Source: Amycolatopsis sp. WQ 127309
GTDB taxonomy: Bacteria; Actinomycetota; Actinomycetes; Mycobacteriales; Pseudonocardiaceae
Direction of reading: 5' to 3'
Assembly: GCF_023023025.1 (NCBI RefSeq)
Contig: NZ_CP095481.1
Coordinates: 8,693,001 to 8,757,000 of the forward strand
Length of the DNA stretch: 64,000 bases
In this document: positions 57,794 to 64,000 of the stretch, piece after piece
Numbering within the stretch: the first letter of the stretch is position 1
Layout of the letters: the number at the start of each line of letters is the position of its first letter
The notes under the pieces: model-generated
What the model saw: the letters and a program-made list of their open reading frames with translations, nothing else
Databases searched by the model: none
What the model was told of the DNA's origin: nothing
Position numbers and translations under genes: made by a program

Positions 57794-58228
57794 ATGCACC
57801 GCCTGGCCCCGGCCCGCGAACACGTCATCGGGCTCTTCCGCATCGTCATCGGCTTCCTCTTCGCCTGCCACGGCGTCAAGGCGCTGTTCGGCCTCTTCGG
57901 CGCGAAGTCCGCCGTCGCCGTCGGCGTCTGGCCGCAGTGGTGGGCCGCGATCATCCAGCTCGGCTGCGGCGCACTGGTCTGCGTCGGGATCGGCACCCGG
58001 GTCGCCGCCGTGCTCGGCTCCGGCTCGATGGCGTTCGCCTACTTCACCGTGCACCTGCCGGTCGCCCTGCTCCCGATCCAGAACGGCGGCGAGGACGCGG
58101 CCCTGTTCTGCTGGACGCTGCTGGCCGTCGCGTTCATCGGCCCTGGCCGCTTCGCGCTGAGCAACCTCCTTGCCCGGCAAGCGGTTTCGGCACCGGATCA
58201 CCTCCGGACGACCGAGCTCGCGTCCTAG
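57794..58228 (+). CDS. DoxX-family membrane protein
   Basis: The protein has 144 residues; ATG 57794 follows GGAGGA. It has four membrane helices: ~10-30 (VIGLFRIVIGFLFACHGVKALFG, the DoxX signature), ~46-66, ~72-95 and ~100-125. DoxX proteins are found in many bacteria and in mycobacteria act with superoxide dismutase and a sulfurtransferase in oxidative-stress defence. Here no such partner is adjacent, so the role is open. The stop shares CTAG with the convergent VOC gene. Confidence 0.82.
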   Translation: MHRLAPAREHVIGLFRIVIGFLFACHGVKALFGLFGAKSAVAVGVWPQWWAAIIQLGCGALVCVGIGTRVAAVLGSGSMAFAYFTVHLPVALLPIQNGGEDAALFCWTLLAVAFIGPGRFALSNLLARQAVSAPDHLRTTELAS

Positions 58229-58740
58229 GGGCGCGAGATGCCGACGCCGCTGCGGGCGTCGGCACCGTACTTCGCCAGTTCGCGCGCCAGGTCCAGCCGG
58301 CCCGTGGCCTTGCTCGGGTCACGGTCGGCGTCGGTCAGCAGCTCGCGCGGGATGATCCAGACGACCTCGAACTCGATCCCGCTGGGATCCTTGGCGTACA
58401 ACGACTTCGTGGTGCCGTGGTCGGACGAGCCGACGAGTGCGCCGGCCGCTTCGAGGCGGCCGGCGAGGCGGTCCAGGTCGCCGAGGGTGTCGACCTCCCA
58501 CGCGAGGTGGTACAGACCGACCGACGTCTTCCCGGCGCCCGAGTCCTCGGCGTGCGCGCCGAGCTCGAACAGGCCGAGGTCGTGGTCGTTGGTCGAGCCG
58601 GGCGCCCGCAGGAAGGCCGCGCCGCGGTGCGCGTCGCCGCCTTCGATGTAGTCGAAGCCCAGCAGGTCCCGGTAGAACGCGACGCTCTCGGCCACGTTCC
58701 GGACGTACAGCACGGCGTGGTTCAGGCGAAAGATCGACAT
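58225..58740 (-). CDS. VOC-family (glyoxalase/extradiol dioxygenase-like) protein
   Basis: The protein has 171 residues. Two beta-alpha-beta-beta-beta units are visible: LNHAVLYVRNVAESVAFYRDLLGFDYIE (first metal His8-type position) and LYHLAWEVDTLGDLDRLAGRLEAAG...LYAKDPSGIEFEVVWI (His and Glu ligands, DPSGIEFEV motif). This is the pattern of type I extradiol dioxygenases and glyoxalases. An aromatic-ring-cleaving or thiol-transfer activity is possible. A GTTGAA-GT-TTCAAC dyad, like MarR-type sites, lies 38 bp upstream. Confidence 0.82.
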   Translation of the reverse strand: MSIFRLNHAVLYVRNVAESVAFYRDLLGFDYIEGGDAHRGAAFLRAPGSTNDHDLGLFELGAHAEDSGAGKTSVGLYHLAWEVDTLGDLDRLAGRLEAAGALVGSSDHGTTKSLYAKDPSGIEFEVVWIIPRELLTDADRDPSKATGRLDLARELAKYGADARSGVGISRP

Positions 58741-58777
58741 CGGCTCTCCTGGCCCGTGCTGCTGCGCGCGCGAATAG

Positions 58778-58791
58778 GTTGAAGTTTCAAC
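58778..58791. promoter_or_regulatory. MarR-like operator upstream of the VOC gene
   Basis: GTTGAA-GT-TTCAAC is a dyad of the TTGAA(N)TTCAA form bound by several MarR regulators of ring-cleavage genes. No marR gene is in the window. Confidence 0.45.
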
Positions 58792-58954
58792 TTGAGGCTA
58801 GGCGCGAACAAGCAAACGGTCAAGCGAGCACAAGCAGCCCTCGATCACCCGGAAGAACCACTCTCCGTGGGTCTCGCGACCGACCGGGCGACAAACCTTC
58901 GACACCGTATCGAGGCCCTGGTCGGACGGCTCGGGAGTTCGTAGGGTGGTTGCA

Positions 58955-59039
58955 CCGCGGGACATCGTGTCAGCTGTCCCGCGGGCGGTGATGCCCCTGG
59001 ATCCGACCTTTCCCCGAAGCCTCGCCCGGGGGCATCACC
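58955..59039 (-). terminator. Tandem hairpins after the M15 peptidase gene
   Basis: CCGCGGGACA (58955-58964) pairs with TGTCCCGCGG (58975-58984), and GGTGATGCCCC (58987-58997) pairs with GGGGCATCACC (59029-59039) over a 31-nt loop. The second hairpin begins 24 bases after the stop of the minus-strand M15 gene. Both arms are perfect. Termination is the simplest reading. Confidence 0.5.
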
Positions 59040-59062
59040 CTCAAGCTCAATCACCCTTCACC

Positions 59063-59845
59063 TCAGCTGACCGTGCCGCTCTCCCACCACCAGCTCTGCG
59101 AGCCGTAGGCGTACTCGACACGACTGTCGACGTGCTGGTGGGCGTCCGAGAGCGTGTAGCGCTCCAGCCCGGAGAACCCGCAGGCCTCGGCGAGGACGTA
59201 GACCTGGCGCGTGCTCAGGCCGCTGACGTAGCAGTCGGCCGCCGTGCCGTACACGTGCATGCTGTTCGACGCGCCGCCGATGGCCTGGTTGTGCGCGACA
59301 CTGCGAAAGCCCGACGAGATCGTGATCGCCCGGTTGCCCACCTTCGTCCGCAGGGCTTCGAGCTTGTACATCAGCCGCCGGACGTTCTCCTTGACCGTCG
59401 CCGAGCCGACCTTGCCGCCCCCGAAACCCGTACCGTCGTTGGACGTGAACTCGCTGAATTCGAAGTGCGCGGTCGAGCCGTCGGCGGATTCCAGTGCGTT
59501 GAGGGCCGCGAAGTCGTCCGCGCCGGCGACGCCGTCGGCGCTCAGGTGGTTCGCGGCCTGGAACCGCTTCAGCGCCGCCTCGGTGCCGGGACCGAAGTCG
59601 CCGTCGACGGCGACGTAGGTCTGCTTCGGGCCGTCCGCGGCCCAGCCCGCGACGCGGATCTGCAGTTCCGTCACCGCGGCGCCGGTCGAGCCGGACCGCA
59701 GCGACGACGGCCACGTGTAGGCCGCCGCGACCCCGGGGAACGCCGTCATCGCGGCGAGGCCGCCGGCCAGGGCGACCCCGGTCCCGGCCGCGGCCTTGAG
59801 CAGGGTGCGGCGGTCGAAACCGGCGGACGGGCGGAACGGGCTCAT
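59063..59845 (-). CDS. Tat-exported M15A peptidase with peptidoglycan-binding domain
   Basis: The precursor has 260 residues; ATG 59845 follows a GGAGG-type site. Residues 10-42 are a twin-arginine signal (FDRRTLLKAAAG...). A PG_binding_1 domain follows (~47-118: GSTGAAVTELQIRVAGW...VDGDFGPGTEAALKRFQAAN). The C-terminal M15A domain has zinc ligands H197 and D204 in SMHVYGTAADCY and H238 in SDAHQHVD, as in zinc D-Ala-D-Ala carboxypeptidases (SGFRSVAHNQAIGGASNS). It probably trims stem peptides of the cell wall. Export by Tat implies folding and perhaps zinc loading before secretion. Confidence 0.9.
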   Translation of the reverse strand: MSPFRPSAGFDRRTLLKAAAGTGVALAGGLAAMTAFPGVAAAYTWPSSLRSGSTGAAVTELQIRVAGWAADGPKQTYVAVDGDFGPGTEAALKRFQAANHLSADGVAGADDFAALNALESADGSTAHFEFSEFTSNDGTGFGGGKVGSATVKENVRRLMYKLEALRTKVGNRAITISSGFRSVAHNQAIGGASNSMHVYGTAADCYVSGLSTRQVYVLAEACGFSGLERYTLSDAHQHVDSRVEYAYGSQSWWWESGTVS

Positions 59846-60016
59846 CGAGGCCTCCGGGGTGCTCGGCGGACGGGCCCGCAGGAGACACCGGGTGGCCAAA
59901 CATCCGCCAACACCCCGGCGGCCCGGCGCCGGGATCCGCCAGGACCGGCACGCGGCCCGTGAATCCTTGACGATCACCCGGTCTCACGCTCGGTCACGGT
60001 GTACTGAGCCGATCCA

Positions 60017-60043
60017 TTTACATACATGGCGTATGTATGTAAA
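60017..60043. promoter_or_regulatory. Perfect inverted repeat (11-bp arms) at the hydrolase-tetR operon
   Basis: TTTACATACAT (60017-60027) and ATGTATGTAAA (60033-60043) are perfect complements around GGCGT. A second register (TACATAC / GTATGTA) is nested within. The repeat ends one base before the presumed start codon, so a bound regulator would block initiation. The likely ligand-responsive regulator is the TetR encoded at 60925. Confidence 0.75.
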
Positions 60044-60044
60044 A

Positions 60045-60920
60045 ATGAGCCGCATGACGAGAAGCGAATCCCTGGGCCGGGAACGCCGGGTCCGGTTGCC
60101 GGCGGGCGAGGTGCGGTACTTCGAGCGGGGCAGCGGCGCGCCGGTGGTGTTCGTCCACGGCGTGCTGACGAACGCCGAGCTGTGGCGGAAGGTGGTGCCG
60201 GACGTCGCGGCGGCCGGATTCCGTTGTGTGGCCCCGGATCTGCCGCTGGGCTCGCACGACCTCCCGATGCGGGCCGACGCCGACCTCTCCCCCGCGGGCG
60301 CCGCCGACGTGCTCGCGGACTTCCTGGACGCGCTGGACCTGCGCGACGTCACGCTGGTCGCGAACGACACCGGCGGCGCGCTGACGCAGATCCTGCTCAG
60401 CCGGCGCCCGGAGCGGGTCGGGCGGGTCGTGCTCACGCCGTCCGACTGCTTCGAGTACTTCTTCCCGCCGATCTTCAAGCCGCTGCCGGTGATCGCGCGG
60501 ATCCCGGGGTCGATGGCCGTGCTCGGCCGGCTGCTGCGGATCCGCGCGCTCTACCCGTTGCCGATGCTGTTCGGCTGGGTGGTCAAGCGGCCGCTGCCCG
60601 ACGCCGTCGCACAGGCCTACCTCGCGCCGCTGCGCAAGTCCGCCGGGGTGCGGCGCGACCTGCGCAAGCTCCTGCGGGACGTGCACCCGCGGCACACCCT
60701 GGCCGCCGCGGCGGCGCTGCGGACGTTCGACCGGCCGGTGCTGCTCGCCTGGGCGAGCGAGGACAAGCTGTTCCCGATCGCCCTCGCCCACCGGCTCGCC
60801 GCATTGCTGCCGGACGCGAAGCTCGTCGAGATCGCGGACTCCTACACGTTCGTCTCCGAGGACCAGCCCGCCGTGCTGGCCCGCCACGTCGTCGAGTTCG
60901 CGGGCGTCATGGCAGATTAG
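60045..60920 (+). CDS. Alpha/beta-fold hydrolase under TetR control
   Basis: The protein has 291 residues from ATG 60045; ATG 60033 (inside the operator) and 60054 are also in frame, and none has a ribosome site, so leaderless translation is likely. VVFVHGVLTNAELWRKVVPDVAAAGFRCVAPDLPLGSH is the core; the nucleophile position reads LVANDTGGALTQILL, i.e. Asp in NDTGG, as in haloalkane dehalogenase/epoxide hydrolase-type members. WASEDKLFPIALA gives an acidic residue. The usual His appears replaced (ADSYTFVSEDQP, where family members have DSRTFVPEDQP or DAGHF), so the catalytic base is uncertain. Its substrate is not known. Confidence 0.78.
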   Translation: MSRMTRSESLGRERRVRLPAGEVRYFERGSGAPVVFVHGVLTNAELWRKVVPDVAAAGFRCVAPDLPLGSHDLPMRADADLSPAGAADVLADFLDALDLRDVTLVANDTGGALTQILLSRRPERVGRVVLTPSDCFEYFFPPIFKPLPVIARIPGSMAVLGRLLRIRALYPLPMLFGWVVKRPLPDAVAQAYLAPLRKSAGVRRDLRKLLRDVHPRHTLAAAAALRTFDRPVLLAWASEDKLFPIALAHRLAALLPDAKLVEIADSYTFVSEDQPAVLARHVVEFAGVMAD

Positions 60921-60924
60921 GCGG

Positions 60925-61515
60925 GTGCGACGTACCCAGCAGGACCGTTCCGCCGGCACGAAGGCCGCCCTGGTCGCCGCCGCGCGCGAGCTGTTCGCCA
61001 CCCGCGGCTACCAGGCCGTGCCGGCGGACGAGATCACCCGCGCGGCGGGCGTCACCCGCGGCGCGCTGTACCACCACTACGCCGACAAGCAGGGTTTGTT
61101 CCGGGCGGTCGTCGAGGAACTGGAACGCGAGCTGACCGAAGAGGTCGCGGCCGCGGTCACCCAGGCCGCGGACCCGCTGACCGGCATGACGCTCGGCCTC
61201 GGCGTGTTCCTCGACGCGTGCCTGCGCGAGGACGTCCGCCGGATCTCCCTCACCGACGCGCCCGCCGTGCTCGGCTGGGAGGTCTGGCGCGAGATCGAGG
61301 CGGAGTACGGGCTCGGGCTGATCGTCAGCGTGCTGGAGCAGGCCAAAGTGGACGGCCTGATCGTCGAGCTGCCGGTGCCCGCGCTGGCGCAGCTCGTGCT
61401 GAGCGCGGTGATGGAGGCGGCCCGGATGATCGCCGCGGCGGACGACCCGGCGCAGACCCGCATCGACGTCCAGCAGGTGCTCGGCGCGTGGCTGGTCAGC
61501 CTGCTGCGGACCTAA
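60925..61515 (+). CDS. TetR-family regulator
   Basis: The protein has 196 residues from GTG 60925, 4 bp after the hydrolase stop, so the two genes form an operon. The HTH is LVAAARELFATRGYQAVPADEITRAAGVTRGALYHHYADKQGLFRAVVEEL. The C-terminal region resembles AcrR-type ligand domains. It presumably binds the inverted repeat at 60017-60043 and represses the hydrolase gene and itself. The stop TAA overlaps the trmO stop (CTAA). Confidence 0.88.
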   Translation: MRRTQQDRSAGTKAALVAAARELFATRGYQAVPADEITRAAGVTRGALYHHYADKQGLFRAVVEELERELTEEVAAAVTQAADPLTGMTLGLGVFLDACLREDVRRISLTDAPAVLGWEVWREIEAEYGLGLIVSVLEQAKVDGLIVELPVPALAQLVLSAVMEAARMIAAADDPAQTRIDVQQVLGAWLVSLLRT

Positions 61516-62015
61516 CCGGGCTCCTCCGCGAGCCGGGCCGGCGTGACGCCTTCGGGCACGTCCACGGCGTCGAACCACCCGCAGGCGGGGTCGCCGGGCG
61601 GCCGGTCGAACCGGGTGACGTACGGCTTCACGTCGAGCACCGGCGTGCCGTCCAGCAAGTCGACGCCGGCGAACCGGATCGTGCTGCCGGAGACGTCGAG
61701 CAGCCGGATGAGACTCAGCCCGATCGGGTTCGGCCGGCGCGGGCCGCGGGTGGCGAAGATGCCCATCCGGCGGCCTTCGCGGCGCAGCAGGTACGGCACC
61801 TGCGTGAGCCCGCCCGGCCGGTCGGGCCGGTCCAGCCAGCTGAGCAGCCACGCGTAGTCGAACCCGGCGAGCCCGGCCAGCCCTTCGGCGAAGCGGTCGT
61901 CGAGTTCGATGGTGCCTTCTTCGGCGCGGTTCGCGGCCGACTGGACGGGGGTGTGCTCGAGCTCCGTCCGGGCGGTGCGCACGACGCCGATCGCGGGCAG
62001 CGGTGGCGGGGTCAT
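61512..62015 (-). CDS. trmO: tRNA (t6A37) methyltransferase TrmO
   Basis: The protein has 167 residues. IGVVRTARTELEHTPVQSAANRAEEGTIELDDRFAEGLAGLAGFDYAWLLSWLDR, then GIFATRGPRRPNPIGLSLIRLLDVSGSTIRFAGVDLLDGTPVLDVKPYV, is the TrmO/YaeB (TsaA-like) domain with its RSPxRPNPIGLS motif, here RGPRRPNPIGLS. The enzyme methylates N6 of t6A at position 37 of threonine tRNA using SAM. The protein is shorter than E. coli TrmO and lacks the extra C-terminal domain, as is usual for actinobacterial members. Divergence in the motif leaves a little doubt. Confidence 0.85.
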   Translation of the reverse strand: MTPPPLPAIGVVRTARTELEHTPVQSAANRAEEGTIELDDRFAEGLAGLAGFDYAWLLSWLDRPDRPGGLTQVPYLLRREGRRMGIFATRGPRRPNPIGLSLIRLLDVSGSTIRFAGVDLLDGTPVLDVKPYVTRFDRPPGDPACGWFDAVDVPEGVTPARLAEEPG

Positions 62016-62057
62016 CGGCCCAGCCTAGGTGCCCGCGACCGGCGTCGCGTCCGGCCG

Positions 62058-63185
62058 TCAGCCCGTGACGAGGCCGACGCCGAAGGTCTGCAGGATCTCG
62101 TTCACCGGCTGGAACCACGTCTCGCCGCCGGAGCTGCAGTTGCCCCAGCCACCGGAGGTGACGCCCTGCGCCTGGTCACCGGTGATGAAGGAGCCGCCCG
62201 AGTCGCCGGGTTCGGCGCAGACGTTGGTGCGGGTCACCTGGTAGACGGCGCCCTGGGAGTAGTTGACGGTTTCGTTCAGCCCCTCCACGACACCGCAGTG
62301 CCAGTGCGTCGTCGAGCCCGACCGGCACACCGAGGTGCCGACCGGCGCGACCCAGGAGCCGCGCACGATCGCGTCGCTGACCGTGCCCCAGCCGAGCACG
62401 ACCGGCGCGGTCCACCAGCCGTTGCCGATGCGGATGAAGGAGTAGTCGTTGCCGGGGAAGGAAGAACCGGCGAACGTGCCCATCGCCGAGCCGTCCCAGC
62501 CGACGACCGAGCTGCCGGCGCCGCCGCAGTGCCCGGCGCTGACGAACCCGCCGTTCACCGAGAAGCCGATCGAGCAGCGGGTGTTGCCGTTGATGTAGTA
62601 CGGGTCGCCGCCGACGGTGCCGGCGGAGAGCGTCTCGGCCTTCGGCGTCGACGTCACGGTGACGGGGCCGGCTTTCCGGGCCTGCGCGACGAAAGCGTCG
62701 ACGTCGGCGCCCTGCGCGCCGGGCCGCAGCGTGACCACGACGCTGCCGGTGCGGACGTCGGTCCGCCAGCCGCTGACGCCGGCCGGGGCGGGGTGCGCCT
62801 TGGCCGCCGAGTCGATGGCGGCCTTCGCGGCGTCCAACTTCGCCGCGCTGACGGCGGCGGTCGCCGGCTCGGCCCCCGCTTGGCGGACGGCGGCGGCCGC
62901 GGCGGGGTCGGTCACGCCGACGACGAGCTTGCCGAGCGCGGGGTCGAACCAGGCCCCGCCGAACGCGGCGCCGGCGGCGCGCTGCGCGTCCGGCAGCACC
63001 CGCGAGGCGGTCATCTCCTGCCCCAGCCGGGTTTCGGCCTGGGCGGCGGTCAGCCCGAAGTCCCGTTGCATGGCGGAGATCAGGCCGGGTGAGGCCTGCG
63101 CGACGGCGGGGGCGAGGGCACTGCTGGCGAGACTGGCGGTGAGGACGGCGGCGCCGCCGAGAGCCAGGGCGATTCTTCGACGCAT
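62058..63185 (-). CDS. Secreted S1-family serine protease (streptogrisin/alpha-lytic type) precursor
   Basis: The precursor has 375 residues; ATG 63185 follows GAGGAG. A signal peptide (residues 1-31) is followed by an alpha-lytic-protease-type prodomain (~35-185, including FGGAWFDPALGKLVVGVTD and VTSTPKAE) that assists folding and is cut off. The mature domain has the chymotrypsin-fold triad H219 (SAGHCG), D247 (NDYSFI) and S329 (GDSGGS), with Cys pairs near C204/C220, C287/C297 and C323/C353. It is an extracellular endopeptidase. The C-terminus has no chitin-binding domain, unlike streptogrisin C. Confidence 0.93.
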   Translation of the reverse strand: MRRRIALALGGAAVLTASLASSALAPAVAQASPGLISAMQRDFGLTAAQAETRLGQEMTASRVLPDAQRAAGAAFGGAWFDPALGKLVVGVTDPAAAAAVRQAGAEPATAAVSAAKLDAAKAAIDSAAKAHPAPAGVSGWRTDVRTGSVVVTLRPGAQGADVDAFVAQARKAGPVTVTSTPKAETLSAGTVGGDPYYINGNTRCSIGFSVNGGFVSAGHCGGAGSSVVGWDGSAMGTFAGSSFPGNDYSFIRIGNGWWTAPVVLGWGTVSDAIVRGSWVAPVGTSVCRSGSTTHWHCGVVEGLNETVNYSQGAVYQVTRTNVCAEPGDSGGSFITGDQAQGVTSGGWGNCSSGGETWFQPVNEILQTFGVGLVTG

Positions 63186-63414
63186 GGGGAACTCCTCCGA
63201 GGCCGGGGGAAAGAAACACACTGTGGGCCGAGTGTGCGGGCGGGTCCGCGGCAGGTCCAGAATTGTCCGGTTTTCTGTCTGGAATTAGCGGGAGCGAATG
63301 ACTGTCCACAACAGACTTAACGCTTCGATATGTTGTGCCGCACCATGTTCCGCACGCGTCAAAGAAGCGCGACCCGGCTCCCAGCCGTCCGCGGCGCGTG
63401 CTCGCCAACCTCCA

Positions 63415-63428
63415 TTACAACGTTGTAA
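63415..63428. promoter_or_regulatory. 14-bp LacI-like palindrome
   Basis: TTACAACGTTGTAA is a perfect dyad with the central CG typical of LacI/PurR-family operators. It lies midway between the two divergent genes, so either could be the target. Confidence 0.5.
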
Positions 63429-63568
63429 AAGGTCTGAACCAAGTACAGCACGCCCCCGCACCCGGGGCCAGGAACCAGGGACGACAGGGCACCAGACGTG
63501 CATGACCGTCCCCCTGACCCGGGGCGCATCCGGAACCGGCCGCCCCGCGGGCCTTTACCCCCGGCTCG

Positions 63569-63619
63569 TTGACAGACCGGCCACCACCGCGACAGAATCC
63601 TATTTCCTATAGGATTCTG
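63569..63619 (+). promoter_or_regulatory. Promoter with overlapping GntR-like operator
   Basis: TTGACA (63569-63574) and CAGAAT (63593-63598) lie 18 bp apart. CAGAATCCTAT (63593-63603) and ATAGGATTCTG (63609-63619) form a perfect inverted repeat with 11-bp arms around TTCCT that covers the -10 element. The ATCCTAT/ATAGGAT core is like operators of GntR/FadR-family regulators, which often control enolase-superfamily genes. Confidence 0.65.
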
Positions 63620-63633
63620 CGTCAGGGGGATCG

Positions 63634-64000
63634 GTGGCTGTCGTCACGCGGGCCGGAGCTTTTCTCGTCGACGTCGCGGTCGAGCAGGCCCGCACCGACG
63701 CCGTGCAGGCGTTCCTGTCCCAGGAGACCGTCTTCGTCGAGCTGGGCACCGACGACGGCGGGACCGGGCTCGGCTACTCCTACACGATCGGCACCGGGGG
63801 CAGCTCCGTCGTCGCGCTGCTGCGGGACCACCTGCTCCCCCGGCTCGTCGGGCAGGACTCGCGGCTGGTCGAAGCGATCTGGCGGGACCTGTTCGCCGCC
63901 ACCCGGGCGACGAGCGTCGGCGCCATCACCTCGCTCGCGCTCGCCGCCGTCGACACCGCGCTGTGGGACCTCAAGTGCCGCCGGGCCGGCGAGCCGCTGT
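63634..64000 (+). CDS. Enolase-superfamily (mandelate racemase/muconate lactonising type) protein, N-terminal part
   Basis: The gene runs off the right edge; 122 residues are visible from GTG 63634, preceded by AGGGGGA. The N-terminal capping domain pattern is clear: VFVELGTDDGGTGLGYSYTIGTGG, LLPRLVGQDSRLVEAIWRDLFAATRATSVGAITSLALAAVDTALWDLKCRRAGEPL. The AxxAVDTALWDLKxRxAGxPL block marks sugar-acid dehydratases and racemases of the superfamily. The catalytic barrel is outside the window, so the reaction cannot be named. The GntR-like operator suggests induction by a sugar acid. Confidence 0.85.
   Translation, partial: MAVVTRAGAFLVDVAVEQARTDAVQAFLSQETVFVELGTDDGGTGLGYSYTIGTGGSSVVALLRDHLLPRLVGQDSRLVEAIWRDLFAATRATSVGAITSLALAAVDTALWDLKCRRAGEPL

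Larger units (their letters stand above)
58741..59062. other. Intergenic stretch between VOC and M15 peptidase genes
   Basis: About 320 bp with no gene. It contains the MarR-like dyad of the VOC promoter (58778-58791) at the left and a pair of strong hairpins (58955-59039) at the right, after the M15 peptidase stop. The sequence between is unremarkable. Confidence 0.5.
63186..63633. other. Regulatory intergenic stretch between S1 protease and enolase-superfamily genes
   Basis: About 450 bp in a divergent arrangement, with no convincing gene. It holds a perfect 14-bp dyad TTACAACGTTGTAA (63415-63428) and a promoter-operator for the right-hand gene (63569-63619). The stretch 63290-63360 is A+T-richer and could carry the protease promoter. 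Confidence 0.5.

Noticed and set aside
59846..60000. A c-di-AMP (ydaO-type) riboswitch upstream of the M15 peptidase gene
   Set aside because: Such switches often precede wall hydrolases, but I could not find the conserved ydaO core sequences here.
63298..63612. 104-codon plus-strand frame between the protease and enolase-superfamily genes
   Set aside because: It covers the palindromes and promoter and has no ribosome site or family pattern.
1..64000. Mobile elements, tRNA genes, CRISPR arrays, attachment sites
   Set aside because: I found no transposase, integrase or phage motif, no CCA-ended cloverleaf and no regularly spaced repeats. The 13-mer GTCCAC-NNN-GGAC is dispersed and not array-like.

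Overview
The window is G+C-rich DNA (about 70 % by eye) with strong GC3 bias, many GTG starts, abundant TetR, LysR and AraC regulators, secreted hydrolases and a large hybrid assembly-line cluster. This points to a filamentous actinomycete, most like Amycolatopsis or another Pseudonocardiaceae. That placement is inference from gene style. I saw no rRNA, tRNA, CRISPR array, transposase or phage gene.

Regions. (1) 1-11.1 kb: a truncated secreted GDSL hydrolase, an alpha/beta hydrolase with a divergent AraC regulator, a secreted GH25 muramidase, a two-gene unit of a GT4-GT2 fusion glycosyltransferase and a HemN-like radical SAM protein, a NarL-type two-component system and a membrane DJ-1/PfpI protein. 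(2) 11.1-18 kb: a secreted GH78 alpha-L-rhamnosidase behind two LacI-type palindromes, a zinc-finger protein, a CsbD stress protein, a FUSC transporter and a membrane-anchored bL12-like protein. (3) 18-26.9 kb: an MBL hydrolase/TetR pair, an isochorismatase-like hydrolase, a beta-lactamase locus with the blaL-blaA-blaB layout (lipoprotein class A enzyme, divergent LysR and cytoplasmic serine-hydrolase-like partner), an ECF sigma factor of the ShbA type, a STAS-HATPase regulator with an overlapping leader ORF, and rimO.

(4) 26.99-51.86 kb, minus strand: a biosynthetic operon of nine large genes plus a leader ORF, with most junctions overlapping by ATGA or GTGA. In transcription order: leader ORF; A-PCP-KS (no AT); A-PCP-C-PCP; KS-AT-KR-DH-ACP; C-A-PCP (Asn or Asp code); C-A-PCP-TE-MFS (Ser code, Cys nucleophile in the TE, exporter fused to the synthetase); two paralogous ATP-grasp ligases; a TauD-type Fe(II)/2-oxoglutarate oxygenase; and a flavodoxin-fold quinone reductase-like protein. 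A plausible reading is that a starter unit is extended by an unsaturated polyketide unit, then Asn and Ser, and released by a Cys thioesterase, possibly as a strained lactone. ATP-grasp ligation, hydroxylation and export would follow. I do not recognise this cluster as a known pathway.

(5) 52.2-64 kb: a PucR regulator, a TetR / TetX-like monooxygenase / hydrolase operon under duplicated palindromes, a second STAS-HATPase paralogue with the same leader-ORF layout, DoxX, a VOC protein, a Tat-exported M15 peptidase, a hydrolase-TetR pair behind a perfect inverted repeat, trmO, a secreted S1 protease and the start of an enolase-superfamily gene behind a GntR-like operator.

One signal crosses all regions: a 13-mer, GTCCAC-NNN-GGAC, found ten times on either strand, in coding and intergenic DNA, and where it is coding it often uses codons that are rare in this genome.
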